From NCBI GenBank assembly GCA_035296325.1, contig DATHBD010000051.1, forward strand, positions 1 through 64,000: a stretch of 64,000 bases of DNA. Direction: 5' to 3'. Within the stretch, counting starts at the first letter, position 1; each line of letters opens with the position of its first letter. The stretch comes from DATHBD01 sp035296325. GTDB taxonomy: Bacteria; Actinomycetota; Actinomycetes; Mycobacteriales; Micromonosporaceae. Both the position numbers and the translations under genes were made by a program. Shown piece by piece: positions 35,365 to 43,932 of the stretch. The notes beneath the pieces are model-generated. The model saw only the letters and a list, made by a program, of their open reading frames with translations. It made no database searches and was not told where the DNA came from.

Positions 35365-35381
35365 CCTTCCCCGTGGGGAGG
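35365..35381. terminator. Possible hairpin between convergent genes
   Basis: CCTTCCCC and GGGGAGG form a short stem with a two-base loop and one bulge between the convergent GNAT and dapB stops. There is no U-tract. It could serve either gene, but the evidence is structural only. Confidence 0.3.
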
Positions 35382-35392
35382 ATCACATCCGC

Positions 35393-36163
35393 TCAGGCGC
35401 CGTCGAGGTCCAGGAGCGCGCCGAGGCCGACGGTCAGACCGGGCCGCGCGCTGACCGCGCGGACCGCCAGCAGGACGCCCGGCATGAAGGACTTCCGGTC
35501 GTACGAGTCGTGCCGGATCGTCAGCGTCTCCCCCGTGGTGCCGAAGAGCACCTCCTGGTGCGCGACGAGCCCCGTGGCCCGGAGCGAGTGCACCCGCACG
35601 CCCCGCACGTCGGCGCCGCGGGCACCGGCGTACTCGTCCTTGGTCGCGTCCGGGACCGCCGGCAACCCCGCCGCCTCCCGCGCCTGCGCGATCATCTCGG
35701 CGGTGTGCAACGCCGTGCCGCTGGGTGCGTCGAGCTTCTTCGGGTGGTGCAGCTCAACGATCTCCACCGACTCGAAGTACCGGGCCGCCCGGGCCGCAAA
35801 CTCCATCATCAGCACGGCGCCCACGGCGAAGTTCGGTGCCACGACGACGCCCAGCTCCGGCTTGTGGGCCAGCCAGGAACGGACCCGGTCCAGCCTGGCC
35901 TCGGTGAAGCCGGAGGTCCCGATGACGGCATGGATCCCCTGGTCGATGCACCAGTGCAGGTGGTCCATCACCACGTCCGGGGTGGTGAAGTCGACCACCA
36001 CGTCGGCGCCGGCGTCCGCCACGTTGAACAGCCACTCACCGTCGTCGACCATGGCGACCAGCTCGAGGTCGTCGGCGAGATCGACGGCGCGGCACACCTC
36101 GGTGCCCATCCGTCCGCGCGCGCCAAGCACGCCGACGCGGATCGGCTCACGGTCCTCAGTCAC
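35393..36163 (-). CDS. dapB: 4-hydroxy-tetrahydrodipicolinate reductase
   Basis: A 256-residue enzyme of lysine/diaminopimelate synthesis. The NAD(P)-binding motif is RVGVLGARGRMGTEVCRAV. The signature ELHHPKKLDAPSGTA carries the catalytic histidine pair and lysine. VIGTSGFTEARLD and NFAVGAVLMMEFAARAARYF are also typical. The length agrees with the usual 245-270 residues. It follows the M16 peptidase gene on the same strand. Confidence 0.96.
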   Translation of the reverse strand: MTEDREPIRVGVLGARGRMGTEVCRAVDLADDLELVAMVDDGEWLFNVADAGADVVVDFTTPDVVMDHLHWCIDQGIHAVIGTSGFTEARLDRVRSWLAHKPELGVVVAPNFAVGAVLMMEFAARAARYFESVEIVELHHPKKLDAPSGTALHTAEMIAQAREAAGLPAVPDATKDEYAGARGADVRGVRVHSLRATGLVAHQEVLFGTTGETLTIRHDSYDRKSFMPGVLLAVRAVSARPGLTVGLGALLDLDGA

Positions 36164-36263
36164 ACGGACAACCTAGTACCTCGGCCGGACCGGCCCACCG
36201 TTGGCACACCCGACATCACCGCCGAACTCCCGCCGACGACGACCTTGACGCGTCCCGGGCGGA

Positions 36264-37586
36264 TCAGGACAGGGCAGTGGCGAAGTCGTGCTCGTTGAAC
36301 GGCCCCACGACGGCGAGCGACATCGGGCGCGCCAGCAGCTCAGCCGCGACCCCTCGGACGTCGGCCGGCGTCACCGCGTCCACCCGGGCCAGCATGTCGT
36401 CGACAGTGAGCAGCCCGTCGTAGAGCAGCTCCCCCTTGCCGAGCCGCGTCATCCGGGAACCGGTGTCCTCCAGACCCAGCACGAACGCGCCCTTGAGCAT
36501 GCCTTTGCCCCGCTCGACCTCGGCGTCGGTGACGCCGTCGGCACGCACCCGGGCCAGTTCCTCCCGGGTGATGCTGAGCACCTCGTCCACCTTGCCGGGC
36601 GCACAACCCGTGTACACCCCGAACAGGCCCGAGTCGGTGTAGTGCGAGGAGAACGTGTACACCGAGTACGCCAGTCCGCGCTGCTCCCGGATCTGCTGGA
36701 ACAGCCGACTCGACATGCCGCCGCCGAGCACATTGTTCAGCACCCCGAGGGTGAACCGCCGCTCGTCCTGCCGGTGCAGCCCGGGGCAGCCCAGAATCAC
36801 GTGGGCCTGCTCGGACTCCTTCGGCCGGACCAGCACCTGACCGCCCCGCACCGGGACCCGGGCGCTGCTGCCGCGTACCGGGTTCGGCTTCGCCGGGGTG
36901 TCGACGCCGGCCCGGTGGAACGCGGCGCGAACCAGCTTGACCAGCCGCGCATGGTCGAGGTTGCCCGCCGCGGAGAGCACCATCGCCGGCGGCGTGTACC
37001 GCCTGCGGTAGAACCCGTGGATCTGCCGCCGCGTCATCGCCGAGATGGTGTCCACCGTGCCGGCGACCTCCCGCCCGAGCGGGTGTGCACCGTAGACCGC
37101 CTCCGCGAAGACGTCGTGCACCTCGTCGCCGGGCTCGTCGTCGTGCATGGAGATCTCTTCGAGGATCACCCCGCGTTCGGTCTCCACGTCGGCCTCGGCC
37201 AGTACGGAGTCGGTGATGAGATCGCACATCACGTCCACCGCGAGCGGCAGGTCGGCGTCGAGCACCCGCGCGTAGTAGCAGGTGTACTCCTTGGTGGTGA
37301 ACGCGTTGGTGTCGCCGCCAACGGCTTCGATCTGCGCCGAGATGTCCAGCGCGCTGCGCGACCTGGTGCCCTTGAACAGCAGGTGTTCCAGGAAGTGCGA
37401 CGCGCCCGACATGGCCGGGCGCTCGTCGCGGGAACCGACACCGACCCAGAAGCCCAGTGACACGCTGCGCATCGCGGGAATCGCCTCGGTGAGGATGCGC
37501 AGCCCGTTGGGCAGCACGGTACGTCGTACCGTGCCGCCCAACGGGTCAGCCGCCAGCGTCTTGGTCTGCGCGCGGACCGGGGTCAT
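36264..37586 (-). CDS. M16 family metallopeptidase
   Basis: A 440-residue zinc peptidase. The inverted zinc motif HFLEH appears in MSGASHFLEHLLFKGT (about residue 60-75), and the distal glutamate in EADVETERGVILEEI. The C-terminal inactive half is also present (VHDVFAEAV, YSVYTFSSHYTDSG). In actinobacteria this gene follows pnp; the target is unknown. The GTG/ATG start at 37586 is 45 bp past the pnp stop. Confidence 0.94.
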   Translation of the reverse strand: MTPVRAQTKTLAADPLGGTVRRTVLPNGLRILTEAIPAMRSVSLGFWVGVGSRDERPAMSGASHFLEHLLFKGTRSRSALDISAQIEAVGGDTNAFTTKEYTCYYARVLDADLPLAVDVMCDLITDSVLAEADVETERGVILEEISMHDDEPGDEVHDVFAEAVYGAHPLGREVAGTVDTISAMTRRQIHGFYRRRYTPPAMVLSAAGNLDHARLVKLVRAAFHRAGVDTPAKPNPVRGSSARVPVRGGQVLVRPKESEQAHVILGCPGLHRQDERRFTLGVLNNVLGGGMSSRLFQQIREQRGLAYSVYTFSSHYTDSGLFGVYTGCAPGKVDEVLSITREELARVRADGVTDAEVERGKGMLKGAFVLGLEDTGSRMTRLGKGELLYDGLLTVDDMLARVDAVTPADVRGVAAELLARPMSLAVVGPFNEHDFATALS

Positions 37587-37630
37587 CCAGCGATTCCCTG
37601 CTGTTGAGTTGGACTGGTGCGGTGCCGTGC

Positions 37631-40153
37631 TCAGCTGTGCCGCTGACGCCGGCGGCGGAATTCGCCGCCGTCACCGTCGCCACCCTCACCACCGGGCTCG
37701 CCGCCCGGGTCGCCGGGACCACTCGCGCCGCCGGCGGCGGCGTCCGGAGCGGCCGGGTCACGCGGCGGCGCGTCGGTGCGGGGGCCACGATCGCCGCCGC
37801 GCTCACCCCGCGGACCCCGGTCCCGGTCGCCGCGGTCGCCACGGTCGCGCGGACCACGGTCGCCCCGCTCGCGCGCGGCCGGCGGACGCTCGCCGCCGGC
37901 GCCGCCGGCGCCGCCAGCGCCGCCAGTGCCGCCGGTCGGGGCGTCGGTCGGCGCGGGCGCGTCGCCCTCGGCCGGCACCTTGTCCAGGTAGATCTTTCCG
38001 CGCGCGTCGACGTCAGCGATGAGTACCTCGACCTTGTCGCCCACGTTGAGGAAGTCCTCGACCTTGTCGACCCGCTTGCCGCCGCCCACCTTGGAGATGT
38101 GCAGCAGGCCGTCGCGGCCGGGCAGCAGGGATACGAAGGCCCCGAACGCCGCGGTCTTCACGACCGTCCCGAGGAACCGGTCGCCGACCTTCGGCATCGT
38201 GGGGTTGGCGATCGCGTTGATCCGCGCCACCGCCGCCTCGGCGGACGGGCCGTCGGTCGCGCCGACGTAGATCGTGCCGTCGTCCTCGATGGAGATCTCC
38301 GCACCGGTCTCGTCCTGGATCGCATTGATCATCTGGCCCTTCGGCCCGATCACCATGCCGATCTTGTCGACCGGGATCTTCACCGTGGTGACCCGCGGCG
38401 CGAAGTCCGACATGGTGGCCGGCGACGCGATCGCGTCCTCCATCACGTCGAGGATGGCGTGCCGGGCGTCGTGCGCCTGCTGCAGCGCGCCAGCCAGCAC
38501 GTCGGACGGGATGCCGTCGAGCTTCGTGTCGAGCTGCAGCGCGGTGACGAAGTCGCGGGTGCCGGCGACCTTGAAGTCCATGTCGCCGTACGCGTCCTCG
38601 GCGCCGAGAATGTCGGTCAGCGTGACGTACGTCGTCTTGCCGTCGACCTCGTCGGAGATCAGGCCCATCGCGATGCCGGCCACCGGCGCCTTGAGCGGCA
38701 CACCGGCGGAGAGCAGCGACATCGTGGAGGCGCAGACCGAGCCCATCGACGTCGAGCCGTTCGAGCCCAGCGCCTCCGAGACCTGGCGGATGGCGTACGG
38801 GAACTCCTCGCGCGCGGGCAGGACCGGGATCAGCGCCCGCTCCGCCAGCGCTCCGTGCCCGATCTCGCGCCGCTTCGGCGACCCGACCCGGCCGGTCTCC
38901 CCGACCGAGTACGGCGGGAAGTTGTAGTTGTGCATGTAGCGCTTGGACCTGGCCAGTGCGAGCGTGTCCAGGTTCTGCTCCATGCGCAGCATGTTCAGCG
39001 TGGTGACGCCCATGATCTGGGTCTCGCCGCGCTCGAAGAGCGCCGAGCCGTGCACCCGCGGCAGGATCTGCACCTCGGCGGTGAGCGGCCGGATGTCGCG
39101 CGGCCCACGGCCGTCGATGCGGACCTGGTCGCGCAGGGTGCGCCCGCGGACCTCGTTCTTGGTCAGCGACCGCAGGGCGGCGCCGACCTCCTTCTCGCGG
39201 CCCTCGAACCGGCCGGCGAGCCGCTCGACCGCCACGGCCTTGATGCCCTCGAGGGCGGCTTCCCGCTCGGCCTTGCCGGCGATCCGCAGGGCCTCGGCGA
39301 CCTCGGTGCGCACGGCCTCGGTGACCGCGGCGTACACGTCGTCGCCGTACTCCAGGAACACCGGGAACTCACCGACCGGTTTGGCGGCCACGGCGGCCAG
39401 CTCGCTCTGCGCGCGGCACAGCTCGCGGATGGCGGGCTTGGCGGCCTCCAGGCCGCTGGCCACGACCTCTTCGGTCGGCGCCGGGGCACCACCGGCGATG
39501 AGCGCCAGGGTGTGCTCGGTGGCCTCGGCCTCGACCATCATGATCGCGACATCGGCGTCCGGTCCGTCACCGAGGACGCGGCCGGCCACGACCATGTCGA
39601 AGGTGGCGCGCTCCAGCTCCGGGTTGGTCGGGAAGGCCACCCACTGACCGTCCACATGCGCCATCCGGGTGGCGCCGATCGGCCCGGAGAAGGGCAGGCC
39701 GGCGAGCTTGGTCGACATCGAGGCTGCGTTGATCGCCACCACGTCGTACGGGTGCAGCGGGTCGAGTGCGAGCACCGTCTCGACGACCTGGATCTCGTTG
39801 CGCAGCCCCTTGACGAAGCTCGGGCGCAGCGGCCGGTCGATCAGGCGGCAGGTCAGGATGGCGTCCTCGCTCGGGCGACCCTCCCGGCGGAAGAACGAGC
39901 CGGGGATGCGCCCGGCGGCGTACATCCGCTCCTCGACGTCCACGGTCAGCGGGAAGAAGTCGAAGTGCTCCTTCGGGTGCTTGCCGGCGGTGGTGGCGGA
40001 GAGCACGACGGTGTCACCCAGCTGGGCGACCGCGGTGCCGGCCGCCTGGCGGGCGAGGCGCCCCGTCGAGAAGGTGATCTCCCGGGTGCCGAGCGCGCCG
40101 TTGTCGATCACGGCGCGGGCATGCTGAGTACCGAGATTACTGGACTCGGTCAT
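37631..40153 (-). CDS. pnp: Polyribonucleotide nucleotidyltransferase
   Basis: An 840-residue phosphorolytic 3'-5' exoribonuclease, a trimeric core of RNA decay that can also add tails. Order: RNase PH-like domain 1 (PLTVDVEERMYAAGRIPGSF, then RPLRPSF), helical domain, and domain 2 (GRGPRDIRPLTAEV; SNGSTSMGSVCASTMSLLSA). A KH domain follows (IGMVIGPKGQMINAIQDETG) and then an S1 domain (GTVVKTAAFGAFVSLLPGRD). About 110 extra residues at the C-terminus form a tail rich in Arg, Gly and Asp with repeated RGDRG and RGPR units, making the protein longer than the usual 710-740. It lies 228 bp after rpsO, the classic order. Confidence 0.97.
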   Translation of the reverse strand: MTESSNLGTQHARAVIDNGALGTREITFSTGRLARQAAGTAVAQLGDTVVLSATTAGKHPKEHFDFFPLTVDVEERMYAAGRIPGSFFRREGRPSEDAILTCRLIDRPLRPSFVKGLRNEIQVVETVLALDPLHPYDVVAINAASMSTKLAGLPFSGPIGATRMAHVDGQWVAFPTNPELERATFDMVVAGRVLGDGPDADVAIMMVEAEATEHTLALIAGGAPAPTEEVVASGLEAAKPAIRELCRAQSELAAVAAKPVGEFPVFLEYGDDVYAAVTEAVRTEVAEALRIAGKAEREAALEGIKAVAVERLAGRFEGREKEVGAALRSLTKNEVRGRTLRDQVRIDGRGPRDIRPLTAEVQILPRVHGSALFERGETQIMGVTTLNMLRMEQNLDTLALARSKRYMHNYNFPPYSVGETGRVGSPKRREIGHGALAERALIPVLPAREEFPYAIRQVSEALGSNGSTSMGSVCASTMSLLSAGVPLKAPVAGIAMGLISDEVDGKTTYVTLTDILGAEDAYGDMDFKVAGTRDFVTALQLDTKLDGIPSDVLAGALQQAHDARHAILDVMEDAIASPATMSDFAPRVTTVKIPVDKIGMVIGPKGQMINAIQDETGAEISIEDDGTIYVGATDGPSAEAAVARINAIANPTMPKVGDRFLGTVVKTAAFGAFVSLLPGRDGLLHISKVGGGKRVDKVEDFLNVGDKVEVLIADVDARGKIYLDKVPAEGDAPAPTDAPTGGTGGAGGAGGAGGERPPAARERGDRGPRDRGDRGDRDRGPRGERGGDRGPRTDAPPRDPAAPDAAAGGASGPGDPGGEPGGEGGDGDGGEFRRRRQRHS

Positions 40154-40340
40154 AGAGGTACTGCTCCTTCGGGTAGAGGTACGCCCTGCTGGGAGCGGTC
40201 TGCGGCCGGTCTTCGATCGAAGCTCTCGGGAGGGTCGTTCACGTCCCGGGAACCACTACCGAGGACCGGTGCGCCGACGGACTCCGTCGATCGGGGCGTC
40301 GTCTGGTGGCACTTCGTATCCAGTGTGGCATTGCCGGGGT

Positions 40341-40369
40341 GCCGGGAGCAGCGTCGTGCTGCTCCCGGC
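40341..40369 (-). terminator. Perfect hairpin between rpsO and pnp
   Basis: GCCGGGAGCAGC (40341-40352) pairs perfectly with GCTGCTCCCGGC (40358-40369) around a five-base loop, just past the rpsO stop. This could end or slow the rpsO transcript and leave pnp separately expressed. In several bacteria this intergenic region is also an RNase III/PNPase autoregulation site. Confidence 0.7.
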
Positions 40370-40380
40370 ACCACAGGTGT

Positions 40381-40674
40381 CTAGCGGGAGCGCCGGTCAG
40401 CGGCACTACGCCGCAGGCCGAGCCGCTCGGTGAGCGTCCGGTAGCGCTCGATGTCGGTACGGCGCAGGTAGTTCAGCAGCCGGCGGCGGCGGCCGACGAG
40501 CAGCAGCAGGCCGCGGCGGCTGTGGTGGTCGTGCTTGTGCGTCCGGAGGTGGTCGGTCAGGTCGAGGATCCGCCTGGTCAGCATCGCGACCTGGACCTCC
40601 GGCGAACCGGTGTCACTCTCGTTGGTCTTGTAATCGCCGATGATGGTGGTCTTTACGGCAGCGTCGAGCGCCAT
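40381..40674 (-). CDS. rpsO: 30S ribosomal protein S15
   Basis: A 97-residue protein that binds the central domain of 16S rRNA. It shows TIIGDYKTNESDTGSPEVQV, the conserved S15 block GSPEVQVAMLTRRI, then HKHDHHSRRGLLLLVGRRRR and LLNYLRRTD. There is a short extra C-terminal extension (SAADRRSR) beyond the usual 89 residues. The ATG at 40674 is preceded by a strong AGGGAG ribosome-binding site. Confidence 0.96.
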   Translation of the reverse strand: MALDAAVKTTIIGDYKTNESDTGSPEVQVAMLTRRILDLTDHLRTHKHDHHSRRGLLLLVGRRRRLLNYLRRTDIERYRTLTERLGLRRSAADRRSR

Positions 40675-40796
40675 GATCTCCCTATCGATGTGTGGAACCA
40701 GCCCCGCACCCGCGGCGTCGAGCAGGCACACGGGACCGCGCCGGTAACCCGGCGTACACCCCAGGCTAACAGACCCCCCGCCCGCCCCCCATGTCC

Positions 40797-40874
40797 CCCG
40801 CGATCTTGCAGTCGTGCCTCGCTATTCGCCCCCTTCGCGGCGATTTGCCCCGCGCACGAGTGCAAGATCGCGGG
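40797..40874. repeat. Dispersed inverted repeat, copy 2
   Basis: Arms CCCGCGATCTTGCAGTCGTG and its near-complement (40854-40874) match over about 19 bp with one mismatch; the 12-bp core is perfect. It lies directly after the ribF stop and within the rpsO upstream region. Confidence 0.8.
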
Positions 40875-40877
40875 CGG

Positions 40878-41822
40878 CTAGGACGGTGGTGGGGGGAGGA
40901 GGAGGAGGCGGCGGGTTTGGGTCACGTCCTCGCGGATCTGCGCCACCAGGGGGTCTATGCCCGGGTAGGCGCGCATCTCGCGGAGGTGGGCGGCGAAGTC
41001 GAGGGCGACCCGCTCGCCGTACAGGTCACCGTCGAAGTCGAGCACGTACGCCTCGACGCGACGCTGGCGCCCGTCGAACGTCGGATTGGTCCCGATCGAC
41101 ACGGCGGCCGGCAACGCCTGACCGTCGGCGCGCACCAGATGTGCCGCGTACACCCCGTCGGCCGGGATCGCCGCGTACGGGTTGGTCATCAGGTTGGCTG
41201 TGGGAAAGCCCAACTCGCGGCCGCGCTGGTCGCCGCGCACCACCACGCCCTCCAGCCGATGTGGACGACCCAGCGCCCGCGCCGCCGCGGTGACGTCACC
41301 GGCCCCCACACATGCCCGGATGTACGTCGAGGAGAAGACCGTGCCGTCGTCGGCCACCAGGGGCGGGCCCTCCACGGCGAAGCCGAACGTACGCCCCAGC
41401 CGCTGCAGCAACGCCACGTCGCCGGCCGCCCGGTGCCCGAAGCGGAAGTTCTCCCCCACCACGACCAGCGCCGCGTGCAGGTGCTCGACCAGGACGTCAT
41501 GCACGAACGCCTCGGCCGCCAACCGGGAGAAGTCGAGCGTGAACGGCACCACGCAGAGGGCGTCCACGCCGAGTGCCTCGATCAGTTCGGCCTTGCGCCC
41601 GTTCTCGGTGAGCACCGCGGGGTGCGAACCCGGCCGCACCACCTCGGACGGGTGCGGGTCGAACGTCACCACGACCGAACGGTCACCGAGCTCACCGGCC
41701 CGTTTCACCGCCTGGCCGATGATCTGCTGGTGGCCCCGGTGCACCCCGTCGAAGACCCCGATGGTCACCACGGAACGCCCCCAACCGCTGGGCGTCCACT
41801 CGTACCCACGCCAACGCTGCAC
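40878..41822 (-). CDS. ribF: Bifunctional riboflavin kinase/FAD synthetase
   Basis: A 314-residue enzyme making FMN and then FAD. The N-terminal nucleotidyltransferase has TIGVFDGVHRGHQQIIG and VGENFRFGHRAAGD. The C-terminal kinase has GRELGFPTANL and SIGTNPTFDGRQRRVEAYVLD. The length matches the family. The GTG start at 41822 lies 10 bp after the truB stop, so truB and ribF are co-transcribed. Confidence 0.96.
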   Translation of the reverse strand: MQRWRGYEWTPSGWGRSVVTIGVFDGVHRGHQQIIGQAVKRAGELGDRSVVVTFDPHPSEVVRPGSHPAVLTENGRKAELIEALGVDALCVVPFTLDFSRLAAEAFVHDVLVEHLHAALVVVGENFRFGHRAAGDVALLQRLGRTFGFAVEGPPLVADDGTVFSSTYIRACVGAGDVTAAARALGRPHRLEGVVVRGDQRGRELGFPTANLMTNPYAAIPADGVYAAHLVRADGQALPAAVSIGTNPTFDGRQRRVEAYVLDFDGDLYGERVALDFAAHLREMRAYPGIDPLVAQIREDVTQTRRLLLLPPPPS

Positions 41823-41832
41823 GGATGCCAGC

Positions 41833-42723
41833 CTAGCCGGCCGGGTTCAGCACCACCTCGGCGCGCGCCGCGCCGTCGCGCTCGCGAACCACCGCGACGA
41901 GCGTGCCGTCGGGGGAAAACACCGCGTACGGCGCGGAGATCCCGACCGGGGCCAACGGACCGCCGTGGCCGAGCACCCGCGCCTCGTCGGCGGTGGCGTC
42001 CCGGCGGGGCAGCAGCCGCGCGGCGGCGTCGGCCAGTGACAGCGTGACCGGCGAGTCCCGCTCCGCGAGTTCAGCAAGGGTTGCCGCCTCGGCCAGGGTG
42101 AACCCGCCCACAGCGGTCCGGCGCAGTGCGGTGAGGTGCCCGCCGACACCCAGCGCGCCGCCCAGGTCGCGGGCGATCGCACGGATGTACGTGCCGGATG
42201 AGCACGCCACCTCCACGTCGAGATCGACCACCTCGGCGCCGCGGCGCACCCCGAGCAGGTCCAGCCGCGACACGGTCACCCGCCGCGCCGCGAGCGCCAC
42301 CTCCTCGCCGGCCCGCACCCGGGCGTACGAGCGCACCCCGCCCACCTTGATCGCGCTCACCGAGCTCGGCACCTGCTCGATGTCCCCGGTCAGCGCGGCG
42401 AGGCCGGCCCGCACCGCCGCGTCGGTCACCGCGGCAGCGTCCGCCGTGGACAGCACCTCCCCCTCGGCATCGTCGGTGACCGTCGACTGTCCCAACCGGA
42501 TGGTCGCCCGGTACACCTTGCCGACGCCGACCACGTACGTCAGCAGCCGGGTCGCCCGCTCCACGCCGACCACCAGGACGCCGGTCGCCATCGGGTCGAG
42601 CGTGCCGCCGTGGCCGACCCGCCGGGTCCGGGCCAGCCGGCGGATGCGGGAGACGACGTCGTGCGAGGTGATGCCGGCGGGCTTGTCGACGACGATCAGC
42701 CCGCCCGGTGGAGGTCCGGTCAC
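41833..42723 (-). CDS. truB: tRNA pseudouridine(55) synthase
   Basis: A 296-residue enzyme forming pseudouridine 55 in tRNA. Motifs are GLIVVDKPAGITSHDVV and RVGHGGTLDPMATGVLVVGV, where Asp in TLDP is catalytic. VYRATIRLGQSTVTDDAEG and SSGTYIRAIARDLG follow. The GTG start at 42723 is chosen because the conserved region begins at once; upstream in-frame codons extend into the promoter of the divergent CPBP gene. Confidence 0.95.
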   Translation of the reverse strand: MTGPPPGGLIVVDKPAGITSHDVVSRIRRLARTRRVGHGGTLDPMATGVLVVGVERATRLLTYVVGVGKVYRATIRLGQSTVTDDAEGEVLSTADAAAVTDAAVRAGLAALTGDIEQVPSSVSAIKVGGVRSYARVRAGEEVALAARRVTVSRLDLLGVRRGAEVVDLDVEVACSSGTYIRAIARDLGGALGVGGHLTALRRTAVGGFTLAEAATLAELAERDSPVTLSLADAAARLLPRRDATADEARVLGHGGPLAPVGISAPYAVFSPDGTLVAVVRERDGAARAEVVLNPAG

Positions 42724-42828
42724 GGTAGGCAGCCTGCCACGTCGGCGGGCCGCACCGCCCACCGCCCACGATGGCGCGGCTCTCCTACTGTCAGAAGATC
42801 TGATGTCCGTGGGCCGTTGGGATGCGTG

Positions 42829-43932
42829 ATGACGAGCAGTCCGATGACACCGTTGACTCCGATCCAGCAGGCGACGGCTCCGGGTAGCCCCCGCGTAGAG
42901 GGCGCCGTGACATACGACCGGCTGGCTCGTCTGGGTTTCCACCGTTGGTGGACGCCGCCCGTTGCGGTGCTGACCGTCGCCCTGGTCTGGATCAGTTTGG
43001 CGTGCGGCGGGGTCGCGGTGTCGGCGATGACCGCGCGCGCCGGCGATCCGACGCAGAGCAGCGGGAGTCCGCTCGTCGAGAACCTCACGATGCTCGCGGG
43101 GCTCGCGCTGTTCACACCGATCGTACTCGGTGTGGCGGCCCTGGTGCAGCGGCGTCCGGCCGGGACGTTGCATTCGGTCACCGGCCGGATCCGGTGGCGC
43201 TGGCTCGGCATCTGCGTCGCACTGGCAATGGTCTTCGCGGTGCTGCTCATCCTGGCGATGTCGTGGATGTACGACCTCTGGGACGAACCAGTACTGACCA
43301 TCGGGTGGAAACGTCTCCTGTGGGTCGGCGCCCTCCTGCTGGTCCTCGTTCCGCTGCAGGCCGCCGGCGAGGAGTACGTGTCCCGGGGCTTCCTGTTGCA
43401 GACCCTCGGCGCCTATCACCGGTGGGTCGGGGTGATCGGCTCCTCGCTCGTCTTCGCCGCCCTGCACGGCTTCGGCACCTGGTCCGGCTTTGCCGCCCTG
43501 TTGTGCACCGCGGTGATCTGGGCGCTGCTGGTGATCCGGACCGGAGGGCTGGAGGTGACGATCGCGGCACACGCCGCCACGAACCTGCTGGCCTTCCTGC
43601 TCAGCGCGGCCTCGGGTGGGCTCGATGTGGTTGACGACACGAGCGCTACGGACGCCCCGGCCCCGCTGGCGCTGCTCATGGCCGGCGTGGGCGTGTGTTA
43701 CGCGTTGTCGGTACTCGGCCTGGTCCGGGTGCTGGCCCGGCACCGCCCGCATCTGGTCCCGGCCAACACGGCGCCGCCCACCACGTCACCGCGCGGCACC
43801 GACGACAGCCCATCGGCCGTTACGCAGGCGGAGCAGCAGGGCAACCAGGCGGACCACGATGAACAGCGTCAGCCCGGCCCAGACGCCGCCCAGCCCGGCG
43901 TCGAGCACCAGTGCCAGCCAGACCGCCGGTAG
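42829..43932 (+). CDS. CPBP family intramembrane metalloprotease
   Basis: A 367-residue multi-span protein of the Abi/CaaX-protease family. Motif 1 is AAGEEYVSRGFLL (EExxxR) and motif 2 is FAALHGFGTW, supplying Glu and His for catalysis. Motif 3 is AAHAATNLLAF. It begins MTSSPMTPL; the ATG at 42829 overlaps a GTG three bases earlier. The C-terminal 60 residues are polar and Gln/Asp-rich, and the last about 147 bp overlap the end of the convergent MATE gene, so that tail may be poorly conserved. Confidence 0.88.
   Translation: MTSSPMTPLTPIQQATAPGSPRVEGAVTYDRLARLGFHRWWTPPVAVLTVALVWISLACGGVAVSAMTARAGDPTQSSGSPLVENLTMLAGLALFTPIVLGVAALVQRRPAGTLHSVTGRIRWRWLGICVALAMVFAVLLILAMSWMYDLWDEPVLTIGWKRLLWVGALLLVLVPLQAAGEEYVSRGFLLQTLGAYHRWVGVIGSSLVFAALHGFGTWSGFAALLCTAVIWALLVIRTGGLEVTIAAHAATNLLAFLLSAASGGLDVVDDTSATDAPAPLALLMAGVGVCYALSVLGLVRVLARHRPHLVPANTAPPTTSPRGTDDSPSAVTQAEQQGNQADHDEQRQPGPDAAQPGVEHQCQPDRR

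Noticed and set aside
42724..43752. An upstream extension of truB
   Set aside because: The extension would overlap the CPBP protease gene on the other strand, and the encoded residues are low-complexity; the GTG at 42723 gives the normal TruB start.
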